Assembly (NCBI GenBank): GCA_936450465.1
Contig: OW388299.1
Coordinates: 40,931,548-40,995,547 of the forward strand
From: Gibbula magus
Lineage: Eukaryota; Mollusca; Gastropoda; Trochida; Trochidae
Direction of reading: 5' to 3'
Length of the DNA stretch: 64,000 nt
The notes under the pieces are model-generated. The model searched no databases and was not told where the DNA came from. It saw only the letters and a list, made by a program, of their open reading frames with translations. Position numbers and translations under genes: made by a program. Positions 46,790 through 58,447 of the stretch are shown piece after piece (position 1 is the first letter of the stretch; each line of letters opens with the position of its first letter).

Positions 46790-47434
46790 AAGCTTTGAGT
46801 GGGGTTTTAACCTCGGGTATTAAAGTGGAGCGGATGTGTTTTATACATGGCACAATGATGGGGTGAGTTGGTGTTTAACGCCGCTTTCAAGAGTATTTCG
46901 CGGCTGCTAGTATTATGGCAGGGAGAAAGCCAGCAACGCCATGTGGCTTTGCATTGCGGTGAAACCTGCGAGCAATCGGCTGGAACTAGCGAACCATGGG
47001 TGGTACTACGCTGAAATTCAGTGTAGCATTGCACCCAAACCTGCGTGTAGAACAGTTCTCTACTGCAGACAAAGTTGCCGTGCCCCTAACGGGATTTGAA
47101 CCCCGGACCCCTTGATCCGAAGCCGACTAACCACTGCGCTATTCCGCCCCCGCAATGATGGAACGGTCAACTATCTTGCTGTCTGAATTCTAACATCGCA
47201 TGAAACAAATATACCTCTCCCACAAAATTGTCGCTTTATAAGTCGCATCATTTTCTACCAATGTCATTTTCTACCAATACGTATAACCGTTTTCTATGGA
47301 TATATGCTTGTTGGGTCGTGTAATGAGATATGATATTTTACCCTCTATCATAAAATGATATACTATTTAGTATAAACTTTGATAATAAATGGCAAATTTG
47401 AAAAAAAAATATTATGCAATATTATTGCGTTTAA
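46790..47434 (-). mobile_element. MITE family 2, interrupted by a SINE
   Basis: Family 2 sequence (ATGGCACAATGATGG / AACGGTCAACTATCTTGC) is split at 46861/47162. The terminal TTAA is at 47431-47434. The left end is decayed. Confidence 0.7.
46862..47152 (-). mobile_element. SINE family A inserted in the MITE
   Basis: Reverse orientation. CAATGATGG is duplicated at 46853-46861 and 47153-47161. The B box reads as GGATTTGAACC-type on the plus strand; the head ends in the A box near 47140. Confidence 0.9.
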
Positions 47435-47978
47435 ATCATGTTTGATTAAAATTTGGATTTGATTTATCTCAAACCATTGAGTAGCCAGTTTATAGGAATC
47501 CATTAATTAACCCAGTATTGGCCAATAACCAGCTGCCAAAGAAGTTTTAGACATAAAATAAATAAAAAGTAAGGAATAACCACACCTGATTAACTTCTGA
47601 TTACTATTAAATGAATTTCGAAAGCTTGTATTGTTGAGGACGATCTGAATCTTCTGCCTACCAGTTGAACATTGTCTGCACACACCTGCTCCCCCACCAG
47701 GGAGTCCACGTCCATCATTCACTCAGTCCACGCTCGTGCTCGATCGACGTCAAACTTACATATATATACTAATTACAGTTCCAATCTTCTGAATTCTAAT
47801 TTGCCTCCAGGAGACCAGGTGATGGGGGTCATTTTGACCATTAATGTCAAAATGGGACATTACGCAAGTGAGTGACCATCATTTCATGGACAAATTTGTT
47901 CAGGCACTATCCTAGGAATAATATCATGAGTTATGGACACTTCTCCTTTGGTATTGTTGTTAAATGCCTATGATATTT
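47435..47978. other. No gene established
   Basis: A locally GC-richer patch (47690-47755) has short frames on both strands. None has paired splice sites I would trust. Confidence 0.45.
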
Positions 47979-48270
47979 AGCACAGTGATGTAGTGGTTAG
48001 CATGCTGTCAAAGGCCTGGGTTTGAATCTCGGTGGAGGCACCAAATTTATGACCTTGGTCTTTGTTGTGTTCCTGGACTAGACATTTTTCCACATTGTAC
48101 TCAGTCCACCAGGCTGTGAAGCACAGTGGTGTAGCGGTTAGCATGCTGGCCTCTCATGTCAAAGTCTCCGGGTTTGAATCCCAATGTAGACACCAAATTT
48201 GTGAAGTGGGTCTTATACTGTGTTGTATATCTCTTGGCAAGGTATTCGTCCACATTTCACTCAGTCTACC
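47979..48270 (+). mobile_element. Two tandem SINE family B copies (tRNA-Glu-like head)
   Basis: AGTGATGTAGTGGTTAGCATG and AGTGGTGTAGCGGTTAGCATG carry A boxes, and GGGTTTGAATC(T/C)C the B boxes. The anticodon-loop CTCTCAT in the second copy suggests tRNA-Glu(CTC). The shared body is GACACCAAATTTGTGA then CATTTCACTCAGTC. Confidence 0.75.
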
Positions 48271-48380
48271 AAGGTGTGGTGGTTAGCGCGTTCGGCTTCG
48301 GATCAAGAGGTCCGGGGTTTGAATCCCGCCAGGGGCACGGCAACTTTGTCTGCAGTAGAGAACTGTTCTACACGCAGTAA

Positions 48381-49244
48381 CAGTGTTGCATCTAGGCAGC
48401 GTAATTGCGTAATTTACGCAGTTTTATTAACTAAAACGCATTTTCTATTTTCAATGCGTCATATGTTACGCAAAATTATCCACATGTACGCATTTCTCTA
48501 GTAAGCAAGCGTAAAAATATTTGTTTTCATTAAAATATACTCATGAGGCCGGCAAAGAACAAATTAAAAACTCGCGTAAATTGGGAAAACCATGTCTAAA
48601 TTTAGAACTGAATTTTGCTTCACAGCCATGGCTGACAGTAACTGCCGTTGTGATTGGTCGAAAAATGAAACGTCATTAGGTTCTAGTACTACAGCCATAC
48701 CGATTGGTTGAGGTTGAGGTTTTTTTCCACATTGTTTAGCCAAATGAACAATCGTAGCAATGTCTCAATAAAAATGAAAACGGATTACCGACTTTTTCAC
48801 GAACGTTTCTGTGAGTAACACTGACGATATCGATGATTTTGCAAATGCTAATGATGAAACAGTGACAATAGAAACTGAAATTGAAATCAATCTTGAAGAA
48901 CCAGATGAACATTTTGATCCAAACGAAAACATCTCAGATGATGTTAATGACAATATTGACAAACCATTGAAGTGTAAAATAATGCACAAATTTCGTCAGC
49001 GTTGGTTAGATGAATTTAAGTGGTTGGATTTCGAAAACGACACCGGTCATGTCTTGCAAAGTGTGTATGCAATCACATGTTAAAGTTTTCAAGTTTTCTA
49101 AATGTGATAAGTCTATTTTTCATCACTTTTATAGCTTTCAGACCACTACTTCTGTGTTTTACTCAAACTACTCAGATGATACCCACATTTTTTATGATGG
49201 TTGGTTGCATAACCCATGTTTAGGTAAACCTAGATGCAACACTG
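48381..49244 (+). mobile_element. hAT-like DNA transposon remnant, 864 bp
   Basis: Perfect 16-bp inverted ends CAGTGTTGCATCTAGG / CCTAGATGCAACACTG are flanked by CAGTAA. The 6-7 bp duplication is shorter than the 8 bp usual for hAT. The interior frame at 48811-49083 supports a transposase origin. The rest of a transposase is missing, so this is a deletion derivative. Confidence 0.85.
48811..49083 (+). pseudogene. N-terminal fragment of a hAT-type transposase
   Basis: About 90 codons, ending in TAA. The first two-thirds are acidic (residues 1-50). The end, FRQRWLDEFKWLDFENDTG, resembles the segment just before the zinc-binding cysteines in ZNF862/hAT-derived proteins; only one terminal Cys is kept. 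The catalytic and dimerisation domains are absent. Resemblance is from memory of the family pattern. Confidence 0.5.
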
Positions 49245-49453
49245 CAGTAAGGTTTGGGTGCAATGCTACACTGAATTTCAGAGTAGTACCACCCATGGTT
49301 TGCTAGTTCAAGTCGTTGCTCGCATGTTTCACCGCAATGCATAGCCACATGGCTTTGCAGGCTTTCTCCCTACCATAATACCAGCAGCCGCGATATAAGT
49401 GAAATACTCTTGGAAGCGATGTTAAACCCCAACTCACCTCACCTCACCTCACC

Positions 49454-49620
49454 TTGAATTCCGGTATAGACACCAAATTTGTGACTTGGGTCTTATACTG
49501 TGCAGCAATGTTGTATCCCTGGAATTTTATCTACATTGCACATTGTCCATTGCCCATCCAGCCGTTTAAATGGGTACCATAACACAGGAAATATGGACCT
49601 ATAGTTAAGCTATAGTTAAG
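49454..49620 (+). mobile_element. SINE family B, 5'-truncated
   Basis: It starts TTGAATTCCGGTATAGACACC just after the B box position. The body follows (CAAATTTGTGACTTGGGTC), with a tail GTTTAAATGGGTACC typical of marine-invertebrate SINEs. Confidence 0.65.
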
Positions 49621-51072
49621 CTCTTGATAGTGTCATCGAAAGTACAATGCCTTTAGGGTAATGATACAAGTTGTCCACATGCTTCGAGACAGTGCTATGC
49701 AAATGAACTTTTATATGTTGTGTATATTTGTAGAGTGTTTGCTTTTATGGTCTTCAGTCTCTTTCCTTCAGTTCCTGACAGATTGTGGCGGGCAATGTTA
49801 TTGTCCCCCGCCACAATGACATGAATTGGAGAAATGAAATGCTTAGTTTACGTTTCTTCACATGTATAGGATGTTGCTAGATTTTCATTGGATACAAGTA
49901 ATTATCATTTATTTGGTGAACGGAGATGAATATGCAAATTTAGTGAAATTATTTGATCCGAAATCAGCACATAAGATATTCATAATACACATAAAGCCAA
50001 CTAAGATATATTCAAAAACTTTGGATGTCACTTGTTTTCATATATCAAAATTGTGTTCGTAATTGTTTCATTCTTTCACAGTTAAAGACACCTTTACACA
50101 AAACTCTTGCAAAAAAATGTATAGTGTTTATAAGTACATTTTCGTCAGATATTTCTGAACATGTTTATGTAATAAGATGTCAGAATAAAATTGGAAAGCT
50201 CAAGTGAATTAATAGAGCTTTGCATTAAATCAATGCAAGCTACCTCTGGCAAATAATAGGTCTAAGCAACGCGTAAGCTTGTTAACTGTTAAATGTTAAG
50301 TTTAAAAGCCGAAGACTAAAAAGGCTCGGCAATATATGCAATTCTTAGAATGGTTGGACAACGCCAAAAATAATTTGGAAAAAAACAGGAATAACTGTCA
50401 TTGATAGAGACTCATTAGTTGTTTATTGGTGAAAAGGATTATATTTTGTCGAAATAACATATTTATGGAAACTAAATGCTTTAGTTTTGATGAAACAAAA
50501 ACAAAAATGGTTAGCATTTACCACTTGGTAACTAATATATTCAACGACAATTGAAATCAGAAATGATAAAAAAAAAGCTTGTTGTTTATTTTAATTTGAC
50601 TACCTGATATTATTGATGGATGTCTAAAATAAATTTTGTTTTCTATTTGGAGAGTTGACGTTTAATCAGAGAAAGTATAGCTAATAATCCAATTGTCAAG
50701 AGTCATCTGAAAATCTAAGTTAGAAACGCATTTTAAATATTTAAATTAATTAATCACACTCTATTCAGATATTCTATCAGGATATTTGGTTATAATTTCA
50801 ATCTTGACATCAATATTAAACCTATTCATTTGCTGGATATGAAACAAATTCAAAATTTGAATATCAAATCAGCGTTTGATGTATCGATGTCTGCCCATTA
50901 GCAAATTGCTGATTAAAATCAGATCCAGTCGCAAAAGTGGCCAGCAAGTCTGTCAAACTTGTAGGATTTTTTAAAAATTAATTGTTTGCGCAAGCCCTGT
51001 CAAAAATTAAAAAATCGCTGGTTGATATTTCAAAGAGCATACTGAAAAGTATGTTATTCATTTGTACAGATG
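49621..51072. other. No gene seen; GTGGCGGG hairpin
   Basis: An ATTGTGGCGGG...CCCGCCACAAT hairpin lies at 49784-49817. The rest is AT-rich unique DNA without exons. Confidence 0.5.
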
Positions 51073-51422
51073 CTAAAAGGGGAAGTAGCACATTTTTTCG
51101 CTGAAATAAGTCGATGAAATGAATTGAAAAATAATGTCACCAATGGTAAAACACTCTTCTCTCTTTAAAAAATTTAAAAAATGAGTTAACATGATTCGGT
51201 AAAGCTAGGGGAATTATTTTTGTCATTCGAAATAATAAAAAAAAAATCACAATAAAATGGCCGGCATGCAATTTTTGCTTTATTCACAACACCGTTATTA
51301 CCACTACGGATAATTGGTTTGTGTAATAAGATGTTTTGCCATCTAAAGTAAATATAAATGACTATTAACGGGAAATTTTGAAAAAATAAAATTTGCAAAA
51401 AAACATGCCACTGCCCCTTTAA
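51073..51422 (-). mobile_element. MITE family 1
   Basis: CTAAAAGGGGAAGTAGCAC (TTAA degraded to CTAA) to ATGCCACTGCCCCTTTAA. Confidence 0.8.
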
Positions 51423-52214
51423 ATAGTCAGTCATCCAGATCCCTTAATCTACAAGACTTCAAAGCTCAGTTTAGAAAAATGAACACATCTCAGAGACTCC
51501 TCTTTTATTTTGTTTGTTTTTCAGATTTTGAAATTTTACAAAAAAATTAATTTCAGAGGCTAAATGTTAGAATGCTTATACATTGGGGAATTGGATGGAT
51601 TGCTTGAGAATCCTTTTGTTCCAAAACTCCCCAACCCCTTAACTCCTCACCACGCCGCATAATTGTCAATGTTAAAATTGAAATCTGATGACAATGAAAT
51701 TGCCTTTGCCACAGGATATAAACAAATTTACAAAGCACAATTATGTTGTTGTCATCATCCTGAAAATTGACATTTGAAGAAACTAAAGTTTACTTTTAAT
51801 GTTGGCCTCGTTGTCAATTCCCGATTCTTAGTTCAAGGGTAAATTTGAGCTATTATAAAAAGATATAGGCAAAACTAAATTGATGCTCAGCAAAAGTTAA
51901 TCAAAATAACATCAATGTATACTTTTTGCTCCATCTTTTTTTATGACAAAATTTATACATAATTTTTAAGAAAATTGTGGAGTGGCTCATCATTTGTTTT
52001 TATAACATGTTAATATTTAATGTTACTTCATCCATTTCAGCAAACTTTGTTTTTACAAAAATACTGTTCAAATCAGGGTAAAAATCTCCTATTCATATCT
52101 TAACTTTAATGATATGTGATGATATTCCCTAAATATATACTGTATTTCCTCAAGTAAAAACCTATGGCTCTATATCTTGTAGCACCCTATAATCCAAAGG
52201 TTAGGCTTTATAGG
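51423..52214. other. No gene seen
   Basis: AT-rich unique DNA. Confidence 0.5.
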
Positions 52215-52937
52215 TTATTTTGGGTTGGATAGCCTTTTGGTTAGTGTGTTTTGCTTTGAATCAAGAGGTCCAGGGTTCGAATCCTGCCAGGGACTCAACA
52301 ATTTTACTTTGTTTGGCTTTGCTGTAAAGAACTGTTCTACATGCAGTAAGGTGCAATGCTACACTATATGTCATGCTTTGCTAGTTCTAGCCGATGCTCT
52401 CTGGTTTTACCTAAATGTATAGTCACAATGATGTTTCAGGCTAGCTGCCCTAATATAATAGTCCATTTATATAGTGCATATATCCATGCACATTGTGTGG
52501 TCAAAGTGCTGGTTGACATATTACCCCTTGTCAACGAGTACAGAACACTCCCTGAGGAGAATACAACCGGTCGCTTGTCAGTCGCTCAAGGTTCAAATTC
52601 AGACTACCATCGTATCATACCAGGTACCCATTTACTGCTGGGTGAACAGAGGCACACTTCGAACTAAGCCACTTACCCAGGGTGACACCACAAGTCTTTC
52701 AACTCATGTCTCAATGTGGGGCAGGGAATGACCCTTCAAACTCTCAGTTTATCCAGCAATGTAGTGGGTAACCCGCCCATGCGGCTAGCCGTGCCCATTG
52801 TTGCTGAACTACAGTGATAGCAGTTGATTGAGCTATGCACAGGACCACGTGCCACCACGTAAGGTCGTAAGCATAAGTAAACTACATTTGAAAGCAACGT
52901 AAAACTTTTTTTTATTAAAAGTCCAAATCACCTCACC
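52215..52937 (+). mobile_element. SINE family A (old) split by another repeat
   Basis: The head (GGATAGCCTTTTGGTTAG, B box GGTTCGAATCC) and body run to about 52462. The SINE tail (ATAAGTAAACTACATTTGAAA, CACCTCACCT) resumes at about 52872. The gap holds an unrelated repeat. Confidence 0.7.
52463..52871 (+). repeat. Repeat nested in the SINE, about 410 bp
   Basis: It begins CCATTTATATAGTGCATAT and includes ACCCATTTACTGCTGGGTG and CCGCCCATGCGGC. It is locally GC-richer than its surroundings. I recognise it only as a dispersed-repeat type; the superfamily is unknown. Confidence 0.5.
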
Positions 52938-53271
52938 TCAATTTCAAAGGTTATATTTATCTTAGCACCCCTTTCTGGGTTGTTATTTAGGCTTGGCTTC
53001 TATTCAAGTATATTGTACATGCAAGTATATTCAATATGGTTGGTTTTGTAGATAAAGTTGCCTGTAAGGAACCTCTCAATTACATAGTTATTCACTTGCA
53101 ATTTATCTTCCCTACAGAGAAACAGTTTTGCGTTCAGTACATTGATGGTGCAATTCTGTTGAATTCCTTGATAATATCATCACTGCACAACATTGAAATG
53201 TGAATTTTACATACTTAGTTCTATCACCAATGGAATGGTGATAGCTTTTTATCAGTGCATGAAAATAGACG
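52938..53271. other. No gene seen
   Basis: AT-rich unique DNA with a short CACCAATGGAATGGTG inverted motif near 53226. Confidence 0.5.
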
Positions 53272-53631
53272 TTAAAGGGGCAGTAGCAAGTTTTTTGCAA
53301 ATTTTATTTTTACATATTTCCTTTTAAATCATAGTTTATGTCATTTATATTTACTTTAGTGGGTAAAACATCTTATTACACAAACCAATTATCAGAAGTG
53401 TTGATAACGGTGTTGCGTATACAGCAAAAATTGCATGGTGGCCATTTTTTTGTGAACACATTTTATTATTTTGAATTACAAAAACGATTCCAATGGCTTT
53501 GCGGAACCATGTACACTCATTTTTTAACTTGATTTTACGAAGAGAAAAGGGTGTTTTACTATTGGTGATATTACTTTTCAAATACATTTCATCTACTTAT
53601 TTCAGCAAAAAACGTGCTACTGTTCCTTTAA
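53272..53631 (+). mobile_element. MITE family 1
   Basis: TTAAAGGGGCAGTAGCAAG to AACGTGCTACTGTTCCTTTAA, TTAA intact at both ends. Confidence 0.85.
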
Positions 53632-54892
53632 CTGCCTGAAATTTTGTCTAAAAGTAAATTTCATGGTAAAATTAAACAAAAACCTCAAAGCTAGCAGCCC
53701 GGACCAAACGTAACCAAGTTTAGAGCTTTTGGATGAGCCTTAATTTATACACTGTTTTTATCAGTGGCCAAAGACTTACAGACTTACAGACCTCTGTTTT
53801 AATGTAAACTGATAGAATTTCTGAGTCAAAGGGAAAATGCTCAATAGGTGGTCGAAATTGGGGGTATCTGTTCATGTTAAAATAAAATTTCCTTTTAATA
53901 TTATCTGAAGAAGACATGGGTATTTATGGATGATCAACTTCTTTATCTAACAATTATGACATTTCAGTATAGATCCTTACACTGTTATAAAGACAAATAT
54001 ACTTGTGTTCATCACATCAACTTCTAGAAAACCTCTCTGACAGTTTATATATTGTCTGGCAATTACAGTATTTATTATATCATATATATATATAACTAGT
54101 GTTTCACATTAGCCTACTTGCATGTAATAATTTGTATGTTATTTGTCTTCAAAATTCATGTTTTGGATCCAATATATCTATTCGGACAACATACAGTATT
54201 GTGCCACTTGTGTTTGTGTTATCCATACATTGATGTTATTTCCATACATGTTACATTCGTGAAGAATGAATAATTTTCACAGATACGATATTCGTCAAAT
54301 CTTATTCACATTTATTAAATTTGATTGACTATTAATTATGTTGACTACTACCTCCTAATTTATGTTTAATTTTTCACTGTTTATAGAAGTTTTGACAGAA
54401 CTTACATACATAGTTGTTAAAACATTTAACATGGGGATCTATTGGAAATGTTTTTATTTTATACACATGTAGTTAAACTGGATGACATTGGTTGAATTGT
54501 CAGAAAATTTAATTTGAATGAAATATACTTCAAGCTGAGATGATTTCAAATCAAGCTGAAACGTTTTACATTTATTCAACCAGAACTGATTTCATGAACA
54601 TTATTTATGGTACACTAAATTAACATGTAAGGAAATAACGTCAAGTTATGAGTATAACTAGCTGTCTATATGTACAGAGCAGTTAAGCTAGTCTGCACTG
54701 TATGAGATAAAACATTATGAAGCTTCTATATCGAGATCTTGAAAGATTTCAAAAGATGTAGTCCTTACGATTTTGTGTTTTATATAGCATTTCCTTCTAA
54801 GAAATGAAGTTAGATAGAAAATGAATATATGAAAATTAATAACCAAGCATAACTCTTACCTTGAAAGAAAAAGGAAGATAGACTCACCATAA
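53632..54892. other. Downstream region of the receptor gene
   Basis: AT-rich, no exon seen. On the minus strand two strong donor-like sites (GTGAGT at about 54888 and AAG/GTAAGAG at about 54860) follow the receptor stop codon, so a 3' UTR intron or alternative 3' exon could lie here. Confidence 0.4.
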
Positions 54893-55984
54893 TCACTGGG
54901 TATTTATTCGAATCAAACTTCTTTCTTTGTAAGTACAGATACACTTCAAAAAGGTGTGACGAAATTTACGACCAAAGACACAAAACAAGATGAAGTTGAA
55001 TGCGGAATTTACGATTACCATTGTCTCCGCGGTTGCATTGAATATTTCCAGAGAGAGCGGATAGTCTCCAATTTTACCAGATTGCACATCGTTCACTTGA
55101 AGGAAGAGGAGCTGGACAGTCCCGAAGAGTTGACAGACAAAGAAGACAACTGTGAGAGCCAGCACCATTGCGGTGAGTCTGTGCTCGTCCAGGGAATAAG
55201 CGCGCCACCGCCGACCACGCACCGCACTTTTCCGCCGTTGCAGGGTTTTCAGAATCAAAATATTCAACACCGATATTGTCACAAAAGGCAGGACAAAATG
55301 AAAGAGAAAATTTAGATATACCAAGTAGATGACGTTATAGAAGTTGCTTTGTCCGAACTGCGAGTTCTCAATAACGTACGTGGTCCTGTTGTTGAGTGGG
55401 TCCTGAACCCCCTTAAGGGTGTTGTCGAGACAACGCGGAATGTTGTACAGGATCGACCACAACAATATTCCATAGATGATCTTCCATGCACGCGACCGCG
55501 TGCAGATGGACGTGGCCTTCAAAGGTTTCACAATGGCCACGAAGCGCTCGGCCGTGACCACCATGGTGGTATAGATGGCGCCGGTGTGTGCGATGTGCAC
55601 GATGGGGTAGAAGACCTGGTAGGCTGACTCTCGGATGTAGATGTAGCTCTCGAGAACATCGTTGTGCTGGCAGATGATAGGGAAGGTCTGCAGCAGAATC
55701 ACAAAGAGCAACAGCAGGTTGTCGTACAGAGCCAAGAAGATCAGGAACAGAGCTGTAGAGGACCGCATCAGTTTGTTTGACAACACAAATATGCAAATAG
55801 TGTTGCCGATGAGTCCAAAGGAAGCAATACTGGTACCTCCTAGTCCGTGAACGTAGTACCAGATGTCCAGAATGGTGGTGAGGTCCCTGTTGTTAAGTCC
55901 GTATTGTTGTGGAATGTTGCAGTTGCTCAGGTTGCTCAATCCGATACACCTGGATGTCAGGTTGCCATATGTGTTCACAGCCAT
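54893..55984 (-). CDS. FMRFamide-receptor-like rhodopsin-family GPCR
   Basis: A complete single-exon frame of 363 residues encodes a seven-helix plasma-membrane receptor that most likely binds a neuropeptide and signals through G proteins. Predicted helices are about 43-69, 78-101, 122-153, 167-185, 217-247, 269-296 and 312-338. The N-terminus has glycosylation sites NLT and NLS. GN is kept in helix 1, the helix 2 Asp in ALYDN, and helix 3 ends AERFVAI instead of DRY. Helix 6 has CQLF (284-287) where this group usually has CQxP, and helix 7 reads NSAFNFILF, replacing NPxxY. The FGRKFRHTFLKCIC tail suggests helix 8 with palmitoylated Cys. No Cys sits at the usual start of helix 3; C105 and C185 are the only obvious disulfide candidates. 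The ligand is not predictable. Confidence 0.88.
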   Translation of the reverse strand: MAVNTYGNLTSRCIGLSNLSNCNIPQQYGLNNRDLTTILDIWYYVHGLGGTSIASFGLIGNTICIFVLSNKLMRSSTALFLIFLALYDNLLLLFVILLQTFPIICQHNDVLESYIYIRESAYQVFYPIVHIAHTGAIYTTMVVTAERFVAIVKPLKATSICTRSRAWKIIYGILLWSILYNIPRCLDNTLKGVQDPLNNRTTYVIENSQFGQSNFYNVIYLVYLNFLFHFVLPFVTISVLNILILKTLQRRKSAVRGRRWRAYSLDEHRLTAMVLALTVVFFVCQLFGTVQLLFLQVNDVQSGKIGDYPLSLEIFNATAETMVIVNSAFNFILFCVFGRKFRHTFLKCICTYKERSLIRINTQ

Positions 55985-56210
55985 CTCTGCTGCGTAATTC
56001 TCACACTTTTAGATATATCCAGGAAACTTGCTGGATATTGGTAAAAAAGCTCTAACTGTGAAATTTTTACACTTTATATTTATCCAGGAATCTTGCTCAA
56101 CTACAGTAAAAATGCTCAAGTTTTGTAATTCTTATTTTTATATATATATCCAGAATTACTGCTCGACTATGATATAATGCTCAAGTTCCTGACAAAACTC
56201 GTTGACATGA
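55985..56210. repeat. Three-copy tandem repeat upstream of the receptor
   Basis: Units of about 66 bp contain TATCCAGGAA.CTTGCT and AAAAATGCTCAAGTT variants. They lie directly upstream of the receptor ATG, so probably in its 5' UTR or promoter. Confidence 0.75.
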
Positions 56211-57030
56211 AGACATGGTGATGGTCAAACTGCCTGACAACGTACTCACTTCACGTCAGTGTTGCAGAGAACCTTGTCTGCGAGAATTCATCCATGTGAG
56301 AGGATTGGCTTATGCATGCTCTGACGTCTGCGGTATTTCACATGTACACCTCACCGTCACTCAAACTTTCAAAGTTTTTCACAGTTTAGTAAAGTGTTCA
56401 AGTTTGTTATTCAAGCTTGACAAGATGACAGAAATGCTCTCAGATGCTATAAGTATGAGAGCTGGCTCCTTGAGACACACAGGTGTTGTCTGTCATCGTG
56501 ATCTGTTCCGATCATGTGTGTCACACTGTCGTCACTCACAGTAATCATTGATTTTCTCATGAACCCTCTTTAACATGTATGACAAAACATACTGGAGCCT
56601 TCATGAGACTCTTTTCATAAAAAAGTTATAAAATCACAAAATTTTTCACTTGATTTCACAAAATGTTTAGATTCAACAGCCTTGAAGACCTCACCACCGT
56701 CCTAAGGGATTTTCACTTCCGATGAAAATATCCAGCCAGCATACAAACTTCATCTCTCTTGGACAAGAGTGACTGAAAACTTCCGTTTTATGTCCTTGCG
56801 TGAGGTAATGAATACTTAAACAGTTAAATCTCTCCTCGTTAAGCCCTCCATCAAGAAGTAGTCTGTCCGAGGCTGTGAGGAGAGAATGTCATCACCAGTG
56901 ATGCAGTGAGCAGACTGTATGCACACTGAGCTACAAGTCTCCTCCCACAGCTCTGCTGTAGGTAGGTAGAGACCAGGGCTGCTCCACACAGATGGACTAG
57001 TGCAGTATCAGGGAGGCTCTGAGAAGTACA
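56211..57030. other. Upstream region of the receptor gene
   Basis: Less AT-rich than its surroundings. No second exon, TATA box or repeat was recognised, but promoter elements could be present. Confidence 0.4.
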
Positions 57031-57039
57031 CTAGCCATA

Positions 57040-57990
57040 TACAGGCGGACTGATGAATGGACGGACGGACGGACGGACTGATGGACAGACGGATGGACTG
57101 ATGGATGGATAGACTGACAGAGAAACTGATGGACAGACAGCAGAGAGGCAGAGCCTACGAGTGATTAAGCGTTGTAATAATCATTATACATGCTCATTTG
57201 AATTTAATTGAATTTGATTTATATCAAGTTATCAAATTTTCTGACTGACGGACGGATGGACGAACAAAAGAGAAACAGAGCTGACCAAGTGATTAAGCGT
57301 TGTTATTATCATTGTACATGCTCATTTGAATTTAATTGAATGTGATTTATATCAAGTTATTAAATTTTCTGACGGACGGACGGATGGACGGACAAAAGAG
57401 AAACAGAGCTGACCAAGTGATTAAGCGTTGTTATTATCATTGTACATGCTCATTTGAATTTGATGGAATTTTATTTAATATCAAGTTATAAACATGTCTG
57501 ACAGCCGGACAGACTGACAGAAGAGAAGCAAGGGAATAGCTGACCTGGTGATTAAGTTTTATAATAATCAAGTCTTTGAAGGGCATTTAGATTGGCATGC
57601 ATAAGATTTTCTGGATAACTTCTTTGATGTGAAAATACAGAACGTTACAGAGTTTATACTTACTCCTTCATCCTTTGGAATGAGAAGGTGTTATGGAGAA
57701 ATCCTCCTGTTCTTATGTTGTACGTAATAATTATATTTTTCATGTGCATTTGATGGAATTTTATTTTATACAAACTTATGAAATTTGCTGATGGATGGAC
57801 TGATGGACTGACAGATGGACGGATGAACGGTAGAGAGGCAAGGGAATAGGTGACGGAGAGATTTAAACATTGTAATATCATTTCACATGTTCATTTTAAT
57901 TTCATGGAATTCGTTTAATATCAACATAAAATCTTCTGACAGATAGATGGACAGACAGACAAGGTATTGAAGATGGCCGACAGATTAAAA
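57040..57990. repeat. GGAC microsatellite and 128-bp tandem array
   Basis: GGACGGACGGACGGACTGATG precedes units starting GTGATTAAGCGTTGT (57161, 57290, 57417, then degenerate), each with CATGCTCATTTGAATTTAAT and a new GGACGGAC tract. Confidence 0.87.
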
Positions 57991-58025
57991 AGTTGCAAAA
58001 ACCATTCAACTTGATCACTTAACCT

Positions 58026-58447
58026 TTAAAGGGGCCGTTCTTTCGGCAAAATCCACCATTTTGGATTTTGTGCATTACGTGAAATGAAAACATGCTATAG
58101 TGTACCTAATTTTATAACTTTTTAACTGTAAAAGATATACACTGATAGAATGTTCACACAGTAACACATAACGTGTCATAAAACTAATAGACAATTTGCT
58201 GTTATGCCATAGTGAACTTGCCCCACTCACAACGCCGATGAATGGCTTAATTAAGTTCTCATTGTTTTTATTTTTCAACAAATTTGCGCTTGTCTTTATC
58301 AAGTTGTTAAATATAAATTCATGAAAGTATTACCTTCTTTTAATTTGACTGTGCTTTAATCAAGTATTGTAGCATATTTGTGTAAACAGGTATATCTTCT
58401 CGAATTTCGTTTCCATAAAAAATACCCCGATAGAACCCTCCTTTTAA
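58026..58447 (+). mobile_element. MITE family 3
   Basis: TTAAAGGGGCCGTTCTTTCG to CGATAGAACCCTCCTTTTAA. The left terminus has drifted; the right matches 6896. Confidence 0.75.

Larger units (their letters stand above)
48271..49453 (+). mobile_element. SINE family A split by a hAT-like element
   Basis: The head and body run 48271-48380. The 3' half resumes at 49251 with GGTTTGGGTGCAATGC and ends in CTCACCTCACCTCACC. The two halves join exactly if the intervening element and one copy of CAGTAA are removed. The whole sits between SINE B copies. Confidence 0.9.

Noticed and set aside
47672..47875. Coding exon in the GC-richer patch
   Set aside because: Short frames exist on both strands without convincing paired splice sites or conserved motifs.
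55349..55796. Frames antisense to, or out of frame with, the GPCR
   Set aside because: They are shadows of the receptor frame, with no independent features.
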